Assembly (NCBI GenBank): GCA_934370915.1
Contig: CAKRNI010000037.1
Coordinates: 1 to 16,773 of the forward strand
Source of the DNA: an uncultured Lachnospiraceae bacterium
GTDB taxonomy: Bacteria > Bacillota > Clostridia > Lachnospirales > Lachnospiraceae
Direction: 5' to 3'
DNA length: 16,773 nt
The notes under the pieces are model-generated. The model worked only from the letters and a program-made list of their open reading frames with translations, had not been told where the DNA came from and did not search any database. The position numbers and the translations under genes are program-made. Numbering within the stretch: position 1 is the stretch's first letter; the number at the start of each line of letters is the position of its first letter. Of this stretch, positions 1 to 7,132 are shown piece after piece.

Positions 1-76
1 GAGCCGTGTACCAGACCGGTATGCACGGTTCTGTGGGAGGTCGGCTGGCCAACTAATGGTCAGCCTCCTACCCGAT
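1..76 (+). ncRNA. Group II intron 3' end (domains V and VI), partial
   Basis: Bases 1-31 fold as domain V: GAGCCGTG (1-8) pairs with CACGGTTC (24-31), with a short upper stem and a two-base bulge (TG, 22-23). Bases 35-73 fold as domain VI: GGCTGGCC (43-50) pairs with GGTCAGCC (58-65), and the GGGAGG/CCTACCC stem leaves A70 bulged as the branch-point adenosine. With A70 at position -7, the intron should end at T76 in the usual A-pyrimidine, and the 3' exon begins at 77. The upper part of domain V is slightly shorter than the usual 34 nt. The catalytic 5' domains and any intron-encoded reverse transcriptase would lie upstream, outside the window. The 3' exon leads directly into the relaxase gene. 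Confidence 0.85.
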
Positions 77-127
77 TTTCACAAAAAGAAACAAAAAATG
101 TGCTGCGGCACAGAAAGGAGGAAAATA

Positions 128-1828
128 GTGAACTATTTCCATTTGGAAGCGAAAGTTGTGAGCCGTGGTGCAGGCCGTTCTGTCATAGCGGCTGCCGCTT
201 ACGCATCTTGTTCCCGACTCTACAACGATTACGATGGACTGACCCATGACTTCACCCGAAAACATGGTTGCCTGTATAGCGAAGTCTTTCTTCCGCAGTA
301 TGCGCCGGAAGACTGGAAAGATAGACAGGTGCTATGGGAAGCGGTCGAGTCCGTAGAAAAAACAAAGGACAGCCGACTGGCAAGGGAGCTTGTAGTTGCT
401 CTGCCATCGGAGCTGTCTTTGGATGACTGGAAAGGTATGTTAGAGCGTTTTATCCGTGAACAGGGAACTGACCTTGGTATGTGTGCTGATGTAAACATCC
501 ATGACCCATACCCTCCGGGGCATAATCCTCACAGCCACATTCTATTTACCATCCGTCCTTTGGATGAACACGGCAAATGGCAGGCAAAGACCCAGAAAGA
601 ATATCTCTGTAAGCGTGGCGAGGAAGAACGGGGCTTTACCGCTGATGAGTTCAAGGTTGCAAAGACGCAGGGCTGGGAGAAACAATATATGTATCAGTTT
701 GGGGAGAAAAAGGAGTATTTAACCCGGTCTGAAGCTGAGAAAATCGACGGATGCGTCAGAACATCCAAGGCTCCCAAAAGTACCCGATATGGGAGACAGA
801 ACCCGCTTACAGAACGTTGGAACAGCGAAGAACAGATATTTGCATGGCGTAAGAATTGGGAAATGATTATCAATGAAGAACAGGAACGCCACGGTATTGC
901 TGATCGTGTGGATTGCCGCAGTCATGCCGCCAGAGGGCTGACCGAACAGCCTACCGTACACGAAGGATACCATGCAAGAAAACTGGAATCTATGGGAATT
1001 GTGTCTGACCGCTGTGAGCTAAACCGTCAGATCAGGGCAGATAATAAACTCCTGCGTGAACTGAAAAAACAGGTACAGAAACTGATGAAAGCGGTCAAAG
1101 AAAATATCCTTGCCCTCGCTTCTGCATTGGAAAGCCTGCGTGATCACATGGTTCTGATTCAGTATCAGTTGATCGTGAATACTTCTCAGCAGGAAGCAGT
1201 AACTTCCCAGAAAGAAATTTTGTCCAGTATTCTGGCAGAATATAGGGAAGTTAAGGCTGAGTTGAAAGCCAAAGCTACTGAGAAAAAAGAACTGATTTCA
1301 GAACAGAAAAACTGTGGTATCCATTTCATTCGTGCAAGTAAGCTGGGCGAACAGATCGCAGCGTTGACCGAAGATATTGATGAACTGAAATTCAGAAAGA
1401 CGCAATTGCTGTCTCGCCTGAATTGCCTGGACAACGGGATTATATCTCAGGACAAGAAGGTAAAAGAAATGGATGCTTTCCTTGGAAAACTGGAACAACA
1501 GCATATTACCCTGTCTGAACAGAAAGAAAATGATAAGCAAAGGTTCCTTGAAATTCGAGATGGTATTGCACCTGAGAACCACGATGCAGTAATGGCAGAG
1601 CGTGAAGCGACTCGTCCAGATGGTAGGGCTGGTTTGGTTCAGAAGCTGTACGCAGTTTATAAAGAAAAATATCGTTCTGAGATTTTCGATGAAGCCAACA
1701 GACAGATTGATGCTGAGTTATATGAAAAGCCGCTTCTGAAGAAAAAGTGTTCTATCAGCGAACAGCTGAAGACACCTCGACGGGAAGTTACGCAGCCGAA
1801 GAAACAGAAAAAAGAATACGAAAGATAA
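128..1828 (+). CDS. MobA/MobL-family (MOBQ-type) conjugative relaxase
   Basis: Predicted DNA-nicking relaxase that would cut the element's oriT and lead single-stranded transfer. The N-terminal domain carries the family block around AAAAYASCSRL (residues 21-31) and the metal-binding three-histidine motif H125-D-P-Y-P-P-G-H132-N-P-H135-S-H137. From about residue 300 the protein becomes a long, charged, Gln/Lys/Glu-rich coiled coil with a basic tail. I chose the GTG at 128 because AGGAGG (116-121) lies 6 nt upstream and the protein then starts MNYFHLEAK, as family members do. The frame stays open back to 56, but that stretch is intron and 3' exon. A small hairpin, TGTGC-TGCG-GCACA (99-112), precedes the ribosome site. 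A strong terminator follows the stop. No oriT is identifiable, and it may lie left of the intron. Confidence 0.93.
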   Translation: MNYFHLEAKVVSRGAGRSVIAAAAYASCSRLYNDYDGLTHDFTRKHGCLYSEVFLPQYAPEDWKDRQVLWEAVESVEKTKDSRLARELVVALPSELSLDDWKGMLERFIREQGTDLGMCADVNIHDPYPPGHNPHSHILFTIRPLDEHGKWQAKTQKEYLCKRGEEERGFTADEFKVAKTQGWEKQYMYQFGEKKEYLTRSEAEKIDGCVRTSKAPKSTRYGRQNPLTERWNSEEQIFAWRKNWEMIINEEQERHGIADRVDCRSHAARGLTEQPTVHEGYHARKLESMGIVSDRCELNRQIRADNKLLRELKKQVQKLMKAVKENILALASALESLRDHMVLIQYQLIVNTSQQEAVTSQKEILSSILAEYREVKAELKAKATEKKELISEQKNCGIHFIRASKLGEQIAALTEDIDELKFRKTQLLSRLNCLDNGIISQDKKVKEMDAFLGKLEQQHITLSEQKENDKQRFLEIRDGIAPENHDAVMAEREATRPDGRAGLVQKLYAVYKEKYRSEIFDEANRQIDAELYEKPLLKKKCSISEQLKTPRREVTQPKKQKKEYER

Positions 1829-1833
1829 GAAAA

Positions 1834-1880
1834 CCACGGCTGTTGCTCCGAAAGAGGAGTAGCAGTCGTGGCTCTTTTTT
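1834..1880 (+). terminator. Bidirectional rho-independent terminator
   Basis: CCACGGCTGTTGCTCC (1834-1849) pairs along all 16 positions, with G-U wobbles, with 1856-1871 around a 6-nt loop. It is followed by TCTTTTTT. It ends the relaxase transcript. Read on the minus strand the hairpin is followed by TTTTCTTATCTTT, and it lies 12 nt past the stop of the leftward M56 gene, so it probably ends that transcript too. Confidence 0.9.
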
Positions 1881-1891
1881 GCATTTAGTTG

Positions 1892-4321
1892 TTATGAGAA
1901 TAATTTGTGGCCTACGATTACAGCAACAGATGGATCAAAGTAATCAGCCATATTACTACTCAATCCACTGGCTTTCCAAGTCTGGTCGAAGGTTATATCC
2001 TCAGTGTTGCTTAAAACGATGTAGGTTGTGTTCTTGGCAGCATTATTCATTCTACCGGTAATTTCCAATCTGTACTTGTAGGTATATCCTTCAGAAACCC
2101 ATTCCCCATCAAGGTTCTCATAGTGAAGCTTGGTTATTACAAATTCTTCATTGTCGTATTTTGCATCAATCTGCTCGATAGGAGTAGGCTCATAAAGGGA
2201 TTTATGGGCTGGATAATGAATATCGGTGGGCTGATTCATACGCTGAGTAGCAAGTTGTACCTGTTCTGCAATGGCATCTTCATATAAAGCGTTTTGTTTC
2301 TCGCTGTCATACAGACCGATGATTACCGCATCCCCCACTTGGAAATCATCAAATTCAATGGTCCTTACATCATCTTCGGCATCGTAATTTACATAGAGAA
2401 GATTATAGTTTCTAATTGCTTCCGTGCAGTCAATGGCGCATCTATCACCAAAAACAGAAGCATGGCTATCAATATCTCTCACATACAAAATATGATTTAT
2501 TGCATCTATCTCAATGACTTCAGCGTTTAAGCCAAAATGCAAAACACCTTCGGCATGATATGCTGGTTTGGAATTTCCGTATTCAGAAATGAACTCGGTT
2601 ACTCCGCCATCTCGGATGTCGATTTTGGTATCAAGATTGTCTGCCAAGGTCAGATAGATATACATAGGATCGCTGTCTGGGCCAGCACCGCCAATCCAAA
2701 GCTCGAATAACTCATTGATTTTGTAAACTCTGATATAAAGACCGGAACCGGTTTCAACATAATCGTACTGCTCAAAATCAGCCCATGTCAAATCATATCC
2801 TTTTTGCGAGAGGATAATTACATCGTTCAGCGAGAGTACCTCAGCAGGAGATGATACTTCTTCTTGAATTGTTGCACCAAGAGGATCTGCGCTGAAAACG
2901 GCTCTGACTACAATCATGTATGCTGCGTTTTCCAGTCTTTCGGGTTCATTAGCAAGTGTTTTACAGTCAAAAACTCTAACGCCACTTCCGTTATCAAACA
3001 CCTTTGCGGCAAGAATCACTTCTTTATTGGGAGATAATTTGATTTTTTCGCCCAATTCATAGCCCTTAAAAGCCCAACCAGTAATATTTAGATTTTCAGG
3101 ATGAGCAAAATAGGTCAGAAGGCTACCACCGTATTGATTTGTTTCAATCTGGATGTCCGTACCAACAGAAGCACCATTTTCACGATGTTCTCTCATTGAA
3201 ATTTCAATGGAGTCAACATATTGTGTCATAACAACGGGCGCTGATTGGACGCAGGTTCCGTCAATCCATTGTTCAACATAGATTTCTCCGCTCATGGTTT
3301 GTTTGCCAAGTTGAATATCATATGCGAGCTTATTGGTATCCGCAGGACTTTCACTATTAGTAAGCACAAAGTGATCGCCTATTGTAATGGGGTTCGTGAG
3401 GAAGCATACAGCAACACCAACGCAAGCGATGGCTGCTAAAATTACAATCCAAAAAGCTGGCTTCTTATAATTCATCACAGACTTCACACGCTCTTTTACA
3501 CCTACCTCGCCAAAGGCAAGAGGACAAGCGGCGATCATGCGATGGTTCACGCTGCAGGCCACAAGTGCTTGAGTATAATCGGCTCTCTGTTCGTTGTCGA
3601 GTTCCTTGATAACCTTTTCGTCACAGGCAAGCTCAATATCTCTGCACAGCAGTACATAGGCCAGCCACATTAAAGGATTGAACCAATGGATCGTCAACAG
3701 AAGGAAACCAAGGGGCTTCCACCAGTGATCTTTGCGGCGAATGTGTGCCTGCTCGTGGGCAACAACATGTTCTAAATCCTGTGCTTCCATTTTGAAAGGC
3801 AGATAGATTCTCGGCTTGATGATGCCAAGCACAAACGGAGAGCCTACATTCTCGCTCTGGAAAATGTTGTCCTTGTAGCGTACAGAGGTATCCACTTTAC
3901 GACGTAGGCGCCAATAGCTAACTGCGGTATACAAGAGAAAGGTGCCGACACCAACCAACCAGATAATGTTCAAAATCGGAATCCAAATCTGAAGCGGGTT
4001 TGCACTCGTCAATACATGCTGTGGTGGGGCAAATGAGGATAGAACAGGATTGACCACACTATTAATCGCCGGAACACCGCTGTCTATTGTGGGTTTGGCC
4101 GCCATTTCAATATCCAACGGAATTGTTTCTGAACTTGGGATAAGGCTTAATGCGCTCTCAAAAGAGAACGGGCAGATCAATCTGGCAGCCACGATGCCCC
4201 AGAGCAGGACATTGACCCACTTGGGTGCTTTCTTCAAAACAAGCCTGAGTATCAGCACAGCCAGGATAAGCCAGCTTGCCGATATGCTCATGTTGATGAT
4301 TTTCAAAAAGAGTTCGTTCAT
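1892..4321 (-). CDS. BlaR1/MecR1-type M56 membrane metallopeptidase with a non-penicillin-binding sensor region
   Basis: Predicted integral-membrane zinc protease that relieves BlaI repression when its outer domain senses a signal. The N-terminus has hydrophobic segments around residues 10-30, 35-52 and 112-135. The M56 zinc motif H189-E-Q-A-H193 is followed by an aromatic, hydrophobic stretch to about 225. A further membrane segment lies at about 287-308. The remaining ~500 residues should be extracytoplasmic. They contain no SxxK/SDN/KTG set of a penicillin-binding domain, so this is not a classical beta-lactam sensor, and I recognise no named domain there. At 809 aa it is longer than classical BlaR1 (about 600). 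The start ATG overlaps the blaI stop as ATGA and has AAAGGAGG upstream, which implies translational coupling. No beta-lactamase gene is present. Confidence 0.88.
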   Translation of the reverse strand: MNELFLKIINMSISASWLILAVLILRLVLKKAPKWVNVLLWGIVAARLICPFSFESALSLIPSSETIPLDIEMAAKPTIDSGVPAINSVVNPVLSSFAPPQHVLTSANPLQIWIPILNIIWLVGVGTFLLYTAVSYWRLRRKVDTSVRYKDNIFQSENVGSPFVLGIIKPRIYLPFKMEAQDLEHVVAHEQAHIRRKDHWWKPLGFLLLTIHWFNPLMWLAYVLLCRDIELACDEKVIKELDNEQRADYTQALVACSVNHRMIAACPLAFGEVGVKERVKSVMNYKKPAFWIVILAAIACVGVAVCFLTNPITIGDHFVLTNSESPADTNKLAYDIQLGKQTMSGEIYVEQWIDGTCVQSAPVVMTQYVDSIEISMREHRENGASVGTDIQIETNQYGGSLLTYFAHPENLNITGWAFKGYELGEKIKLSPNKEVILAAKVFDNGSGVRVFDCKTLANEPERLENAAYMIVVRAVFSADPLGATIQEEVSSPAEVLSLNDVIILSQKGYDLTWADFEQYDYVETGSGLYIRVYKINELFELWIGGAGPDSDPMYIYLTLADNLDTKIDIRDGGVTEFISEYGNSKPAYHAEGVLHFGLNAEVIEIDAINHILYVRDIDSHASVFGDRCAIDCTEAIRNYNLLYVNYDAEDDVRTIEFDDFQVGDAVIIGLYDSEKQNALYEDAIAEQVQLATQRMNQPTDIHYPAHKSLYEPTPIEQIDAKYDNEEFVITKLHYENLDGEWVSEGYTYKYRLEITGRMNNAAKNTTYIVLSNTEDITFDQTWKASGLSSNMADYFDPSVAVIVGHKLFS

Positions 4322-4689
4322 TGTGAACCTCCTTTCCTGATGCGGTCGATCATGCGCTGCACCTCATCGAGATCATCTTCGGACATATTCTGATGCTTTG
4401 TAAAAGCAGCGATAAAAGCAGGCAAAGAACCCTCGAATTTTTTCTCAACCAGTTCGTCAATCTCACACGCCTGTGCTTCGTCCTTAGAAACGAGAGATGT
4501 AATTGTGCCGTTCTCGTTCTTCAGAACGCCACGTTCTCCAAGACGCTTGATAACGGTATAAGTCGTAGTTCTTTTCCATCCGAGCTGATCCTGGCACAAC
4601 TTTACAAGCTCGACAGCAGTAACCGGCTCATGCTCCCACATAATCAAACAAAAACGATATTCACTTTCGTGGATCTTCGGAATTTCCAT
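4318..4689 (-). CDS. BlaI/MecI/CopY-family transcriptional repressor
   Basis: A 123-residue winged-helix repressor: the N-terminal DNA-binding domain spans about residues 5-70 (ESEYRFCLIMWEHEPVTAVE, then WKRTTTYTVIKRLGERGVL) and the C-terminal helices (about 75-120) form the dimerisation and protease-sensitive part. It should repress its own operon through the two identical palindromic sites just upstream, and be inactivated by the M56 protease encoded next to it (4-bp overlap). Two in-frame ATGs are possible, at 4695 and 4689. AAGGAGG leaves only 2 nt before the first but 8 nt before the second, so I chose 4689 (MEIPKIHESE). Family membership is clear, but the gene or genes it controls besides its own operon are unknown. 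Confidence 0.92.
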   Translation of the reverse strand: MEIPKIHESEYRFCLIMWEHEPVTAVELVKLCQDQLGWKRTTTYTVIKRLGERGVLKNENGTITSLVSKDEAQACEIDELVEKKFEGSLPAFIAAFTKHQNMSEDDLDEVQRMIDRIRKGGSQ

Positions 4690-4704
4690 AAACATAACCT
4701 CCTT

Positions 4705-4753
4705 GTCTACACGGTTAGACTTTAATTATAGTCTACACGGTTAGACAAGAAAA
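4705..4753 (-). promoter_or_regulatory. blaI promoter with two BlaI operator copies
   Basis: The 16-mer GTCTACACGGTTAGAC occurs twice without change, at 4705-4720 and 4731-4746. The copies start 26 bp apart, and each has inverted GTCTA/TAGAC arms. On the minus strand a perfect TATAAT (4730-4725) lies between them. The best -35 at 17-bp spacing is weak (TTTTCT, 4753-4748). One operator would block the -35/-10 spacer and the other the start point, which fits autorepression by BlaI. That BlaI binds these sites is inferred from position and symmetry. Confidence 0.8.
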
Positions 4754-4777
4754 GTCAATGCGTCAGGAAAGTGTTCA

Positions 4778-4831
4778 TAAAAAATTAAGAAAGCCACAGC
4801 TATCGCTCCTAAGTAGAGCAATAGCTGTGGC
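4778..4831 (-). terminator. Rho-independent terminator of tnpV
   Basis: GCCACAGCTATCGCTC (4793-4808) pairs with 4816-4831, with a single mismatch in 16 positions and a 7-nt loop. Read on the minus strand the hairpin is followed by TTTCTTAATTTTTT. It lies just past the tnpV stop and upstream of the blaI promoter. Its arms closely resemble the terminator at 1834-1871. Confidence 0.8.
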
Positions 4832-4842
4832 TTTGGTTCTTG

Positions 4843-5214
4843 TTAGCTATAAATCAATTCACTCAACACAATTTCTCCTGCAGCATTACGGATATTATTA
4901 CAAGCACCTACCCATGCCATCTGGTCACGAGCTTTTAATGTCTCATTTACGCCCTGCCGTTCCTTCATTTGCAGGGTGAGCAGCTCCATTCTCTGATTAG
5001 CGGTATCATCTATCTCGTTCAGATGCTTGACCAGTTCTCCATCCAGCAAAAGGGTGTTATACAGCACCTTGCGGTGTTCTTTTAGATGGCGTAAACGCAT
5101 TCTGCCATACTTGCTGTAATGTGGTTCTTCTTCGGGGAGAGCAAGATCAGGATAATACATTCCGTCAGCACACAATGTATAGGTTCCGCCCATTTCTTCA
5201 AACAATGACTTCAT
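4843..5214 (-). CDS. TnpV-family transposon-encoded protein
   Basis: A 123-residue soluble protein that I recognise as the TnpV family, named after Tn4451 and common beside large serine recombinases in Clostridia. Typical blocks are the N-terminal MKSLFEEMGGTY, the central YGRMRLRHLKEHRKVLYN and the C-terminal LKARDQMAWVGACNNIRNAA. Its biochemical role is not established. I faintly recall an excisionase-like role being proposed, but I am not certain. The start ATG has GGAGGT 6 nt upstream on the minus strand. It is transcribed divergently from the recombinase, and their predicted promoters overlap (5233-5285). Confidence 0.9.
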   Translation of the reverse strand: MKSLFEEMGGTYTLCADGMYYPDLALPEEEPHYSKYGRMRLRHLKEHRKVLYNTLLLDGELVKHLNEIDDTANQRMELLTLQMKERQGVNETLKARDQMAWVGACNNIRNAAGEIVLSELIYS

Positions 5215-5232
5215 CGAAATACCTCCAATCTG

Positions 5233-5285
5233 TTTACTTTAATGTTACTCTATGTTATAATACCGCAAGACACCTCACATATCAA
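5233..5285. promoter_or_regulatory. Overlapping divergent sigma-A promoters for the recombinase and tnpV
   Basis: Rightward: TTTACT (5233-5238), a 17-bp spacer, then TATAAT (5256-5261) with an extended TG at 5253-5254. Leftward: TTGATA (read 5285-5280), a 17-bp spacer, then TATTAT (read 5262-5257). The two -10 hexamers share 5257-5261, so RNA polymerase should not be able to open both at once. Both predicted starts lie about 35 nt before their genes. No sigma-E or sigma-K type promoter was found in this gap. Confidence 0.75.
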
Positions 5286-5302
5286 GATAAGGAGGATATG
5301 AA

Positions 5303-7132
5303 ATGCGGAAAAATGAAGACATCATAGCTATCTATTCCCGTAAGTCTAAGTTTACCGGAAAAGGCGAAAGTATCGGAAATCAGGTAGAACTATGTAAAGA
5401 ATATGTTCGTGTGCATTATGGTGATCCAGCTGTAGATCAAGTTATTGTATATGAAGATGAAGGTTTCTCCGGTGGCAATCTGAATCGTCCTGATTTTAAG
5501 AAGATGATGGATGCTGCCAAAAAACGAAAGTTTAAGGCTATCATTGTTTACCGTCTTGACCGTATCAGCCGAAACATCAGTGATTTTGCAAGTCTGATTG
5601 AAGAACTGGCTCGTCTGGATATTTCTTTTGTTTCTATTAAAGAGCAGTTCGATACAAGCACTCCTATGGGACGAGCTATGATGTACATTGCATCTGTTTT
5701 TTCTCAGTTGGAGCGTGAAACCATTGCGGAGCGTATCCGTGACAATATGCACGAACTGGCAAAAACAGGACGATGGCTTGGTGGCACGACACCTACCGGT
5801 TATGCTTCTGAAGCAGTTAAGAGTATTACTATTGATGGTAAGTCTAAAAAAGCCTGCAAGCTGAAACTGATTCCTGAAGAAGCTGATATTGTCAGAATGA
5901 TTTACGACTTATATATAGAAACGGATTCTCTGACCTTGACCGAAGCTGCTTTGATCAAACAAGGAATTAAAACAAAGAACAATAATTACTTTACCCGTTT
6001 TTCCATCAAAGCTATTTTGCAGAATCCAGTATATATGATTGCAGACGAAGATGCCTACAATTTCTTCATTCAAAATGAAACGGATCTGTTCTCGGAAAAA
6101 GATGCCTTTGACAACAAGCATGGTATCATGGCATACAACCGCACCGATCAAGAAAAAGGCAGAGCTACAAAGTATCTTCCTGCAAGTGAATGGATTGTAT
6201 CCGTTGGCAAGCACCCAGGACTGATTCCGGGTAAAGTGTGGGTTCAAATTCAAGAGTCTCTGGAACGCAATAAATCCAAATCCTTTAGAAAACCACGCAG
6301 TAATGAGGCACTTCTTACCGGTTTGTTATTCTGTAGCTGTGGTGAGCGTATGTATCCCAAAATGAGCAAGCGTAAAACTGCGGATGGCAAGGTGATTTAC
6401 ACCTATGTTTGCAAAATGAAGGAGCGTAGCCAGCGTTCTGTGTGCAACAGTAAAAATGCAAATGGCAATACATTGGATATGGCTGTAATCGAGCAGATTA
6501 AAATGCTTTCAGAGGATAAAGATACTTTTATTGCACAGTTGGAACAGAGCCGCAGATTTTATACCGGCAATCGCATGGACTACGCACAGCGATTGGATGA
6601 TATGCGAAAGGAAAAGGCAGAAACAGAGAAAAAAATCGATTCTCTGGTAGACTCCCTTGTAGATATGGGGGACAGTCCTGCCAAAGCTCATGTAACCAAA
6701 CGAATTGAGCAGCTGAATCAAGAGTACCAATCTCTCGAACAGCGTATTCAGGAACTGGAGGGTCTGACTTCACAGCACGCTCTTAGCGATATTGAATTTG
6801 ATTTGTTACGCCAGTTGTTGACTATCTTCAAAGATGGTATTGATGAAATGACTGTTGAACAGAAACGTGCTGCCATTCGTACCATTGTGCGTAAGGTGGT
6901 ATGGGATGGCGTCAACGCTCATGTGATTCTGTTTGGTGTCAAAGATGATGAAATCGAGTATCCGGAAATTGCTGCTGTTGCATCTGGAAATACCGAAGAT
7001 GATGACGAAGCAGAGGAATTGGTAGACTTCTCCGATGTGAATTATGATGATGACGATATGGAGGATGACTGCTTGGGAAAAACTAATCCCCTCAGTGCAT
7101 CAAAAACGCCTTGGGGAGAGGATAGCAAATGA
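5303..7132 (+). CDS. Large serine recombinase (site-specific integrase/excisionase)
   Basis: Predicted to integrate and excise the element at the AATGA site inside sigK. The N-terminal resolvase domain (about residues 6-150) has Y-S-R13-K-S15, with S15 the expected nucleophile, plus YRLDRISRN and LERETIAERIRDNM. A recombinase domain follows (about 165-290), then a zinc ribbon from about 344 (CSC with two later Cys), a coiled coil (about 410-485), and an acidic tail rich in Asp/Glu. ATG 5303 has AAGGAGG (5289-5295) 7 nt upstream. The length of 609 aa is normal for Tn4451/ICE-type enzymes and longer than SpoIVCA of B. subtilis (about 500). Its TGA stop lies inside the attachment core, and no terminator separates it from the sigK fragment, so its transcript should run into sigK. 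Confidence 0.95.
   Translation: MRKNEDIIAIYSRKSKFTGKGESIGNQVELCKEYVRVHYGDPAVDQVIVYEDEGFSGGNLNRPDFKKMMDAAKKRKFKAIIVYRLDRISRNISDFASLIEELARLDISFVSIKEQFDTSTPMGRAMMYIASVFSQLERETIAERIRDNMHELAKTGRWLGGTTPTGYASEAVKSITIDGKSKKACKLKLIPEEADIVRMIYDLYIETDSLTLTEAALIKQGIKTKNNNYFTRFSIKAILQNPVYMIADEDAYNFFIQNETDLFSEKDAFDNKHGIMAYNRTDQEKGRATKYLPASEWIVSVGKHPGLIPGKVWVQIQESLERNKSKSFRKPRSNEALLTGLLFCSCGERMYPKMSKRKTADGKVIYTYVCKMKERSQRSVCNSKNANGNTLDMAVIEQIKMLSEDKDTFIAQLEQSRRFYTGNRMDYAQRLDDMRKEKAETEKKIDSLVDSLVDMGDSPAKAHVTKRIEQLNQEYQSLEQRIQELEGLTSQHALSDIEFDLLRQLLTIFKDGIDEMTVEQKRAAIRTIVRKVVWDGVNAHVILFGVKDDEIEYPEIAAVASGNTEDDDEAEELVDFSDVNYDDDDMEDDCLGKTNPLSASKTPWGEDSK
7128..7132 (+). other. Right attachment site core (attR) in sigK
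   Basis: AATGA marks the switch from element to sigK coding sequence. The downstream frame begins Asn-Glu-Ile-Leu, matching the ENEIL segment of sigma-K. From memory, B. subtilis skin recombines within the same pentamer at the same codons. The true crossover could extend a base or two to either side, because the left junction is not in the window to compare. Confidence 0.75.

Larger units (their letters stand above)
1..7132. mobile_element. Right-hand portion of an integrative mobilizable element inserted in sigK
   Basis: The visible part holds a group II intron end, a MOBQ-type relaxase, a BlaI/M56 regulatory pair, tnpV and a large serine recombinase. The right boundary is placed at the AATGA at 7128-7132, because the sigma-K protein frame becomes recognisable exactly there (Asn-Glu-Ile-Leu). 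The left end and the other half of sigK are outside the window. The element is more AT-rich and uses different codons from the arg and dprA genes to its right. No type IV secretion genes are visible, so whether it is self-transmissible (ICE) or only mobilizable (IME) cannot be decided here. The relaxase makes a purely developmental, immobile origin less likely. Confidence 0.85.

Noticed and set aside
56..127. Upstream extension of the relaxase frame from an ATG at 56
   Set aside because: These bases fold as intron domain VI and the 3' exon. The GTG at 128 has an ideal ribosome site and gives the family's normal N-terminus.
1892..4689. A beta-lactam resistance operon (bla/mec)
   Set aside because: The sensor has no penicillin-binding motifs and there is no beta-lactamase or PBP2a-like gene. 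Only the BlaI/M56 regulatory pair is present.
7090..7119. CCCC/GGGG hairpin before the attachment core as a recombinase terminator
   Set aside because: Only about five base pairs form and no T run follows, and it lies inside coding sequence.
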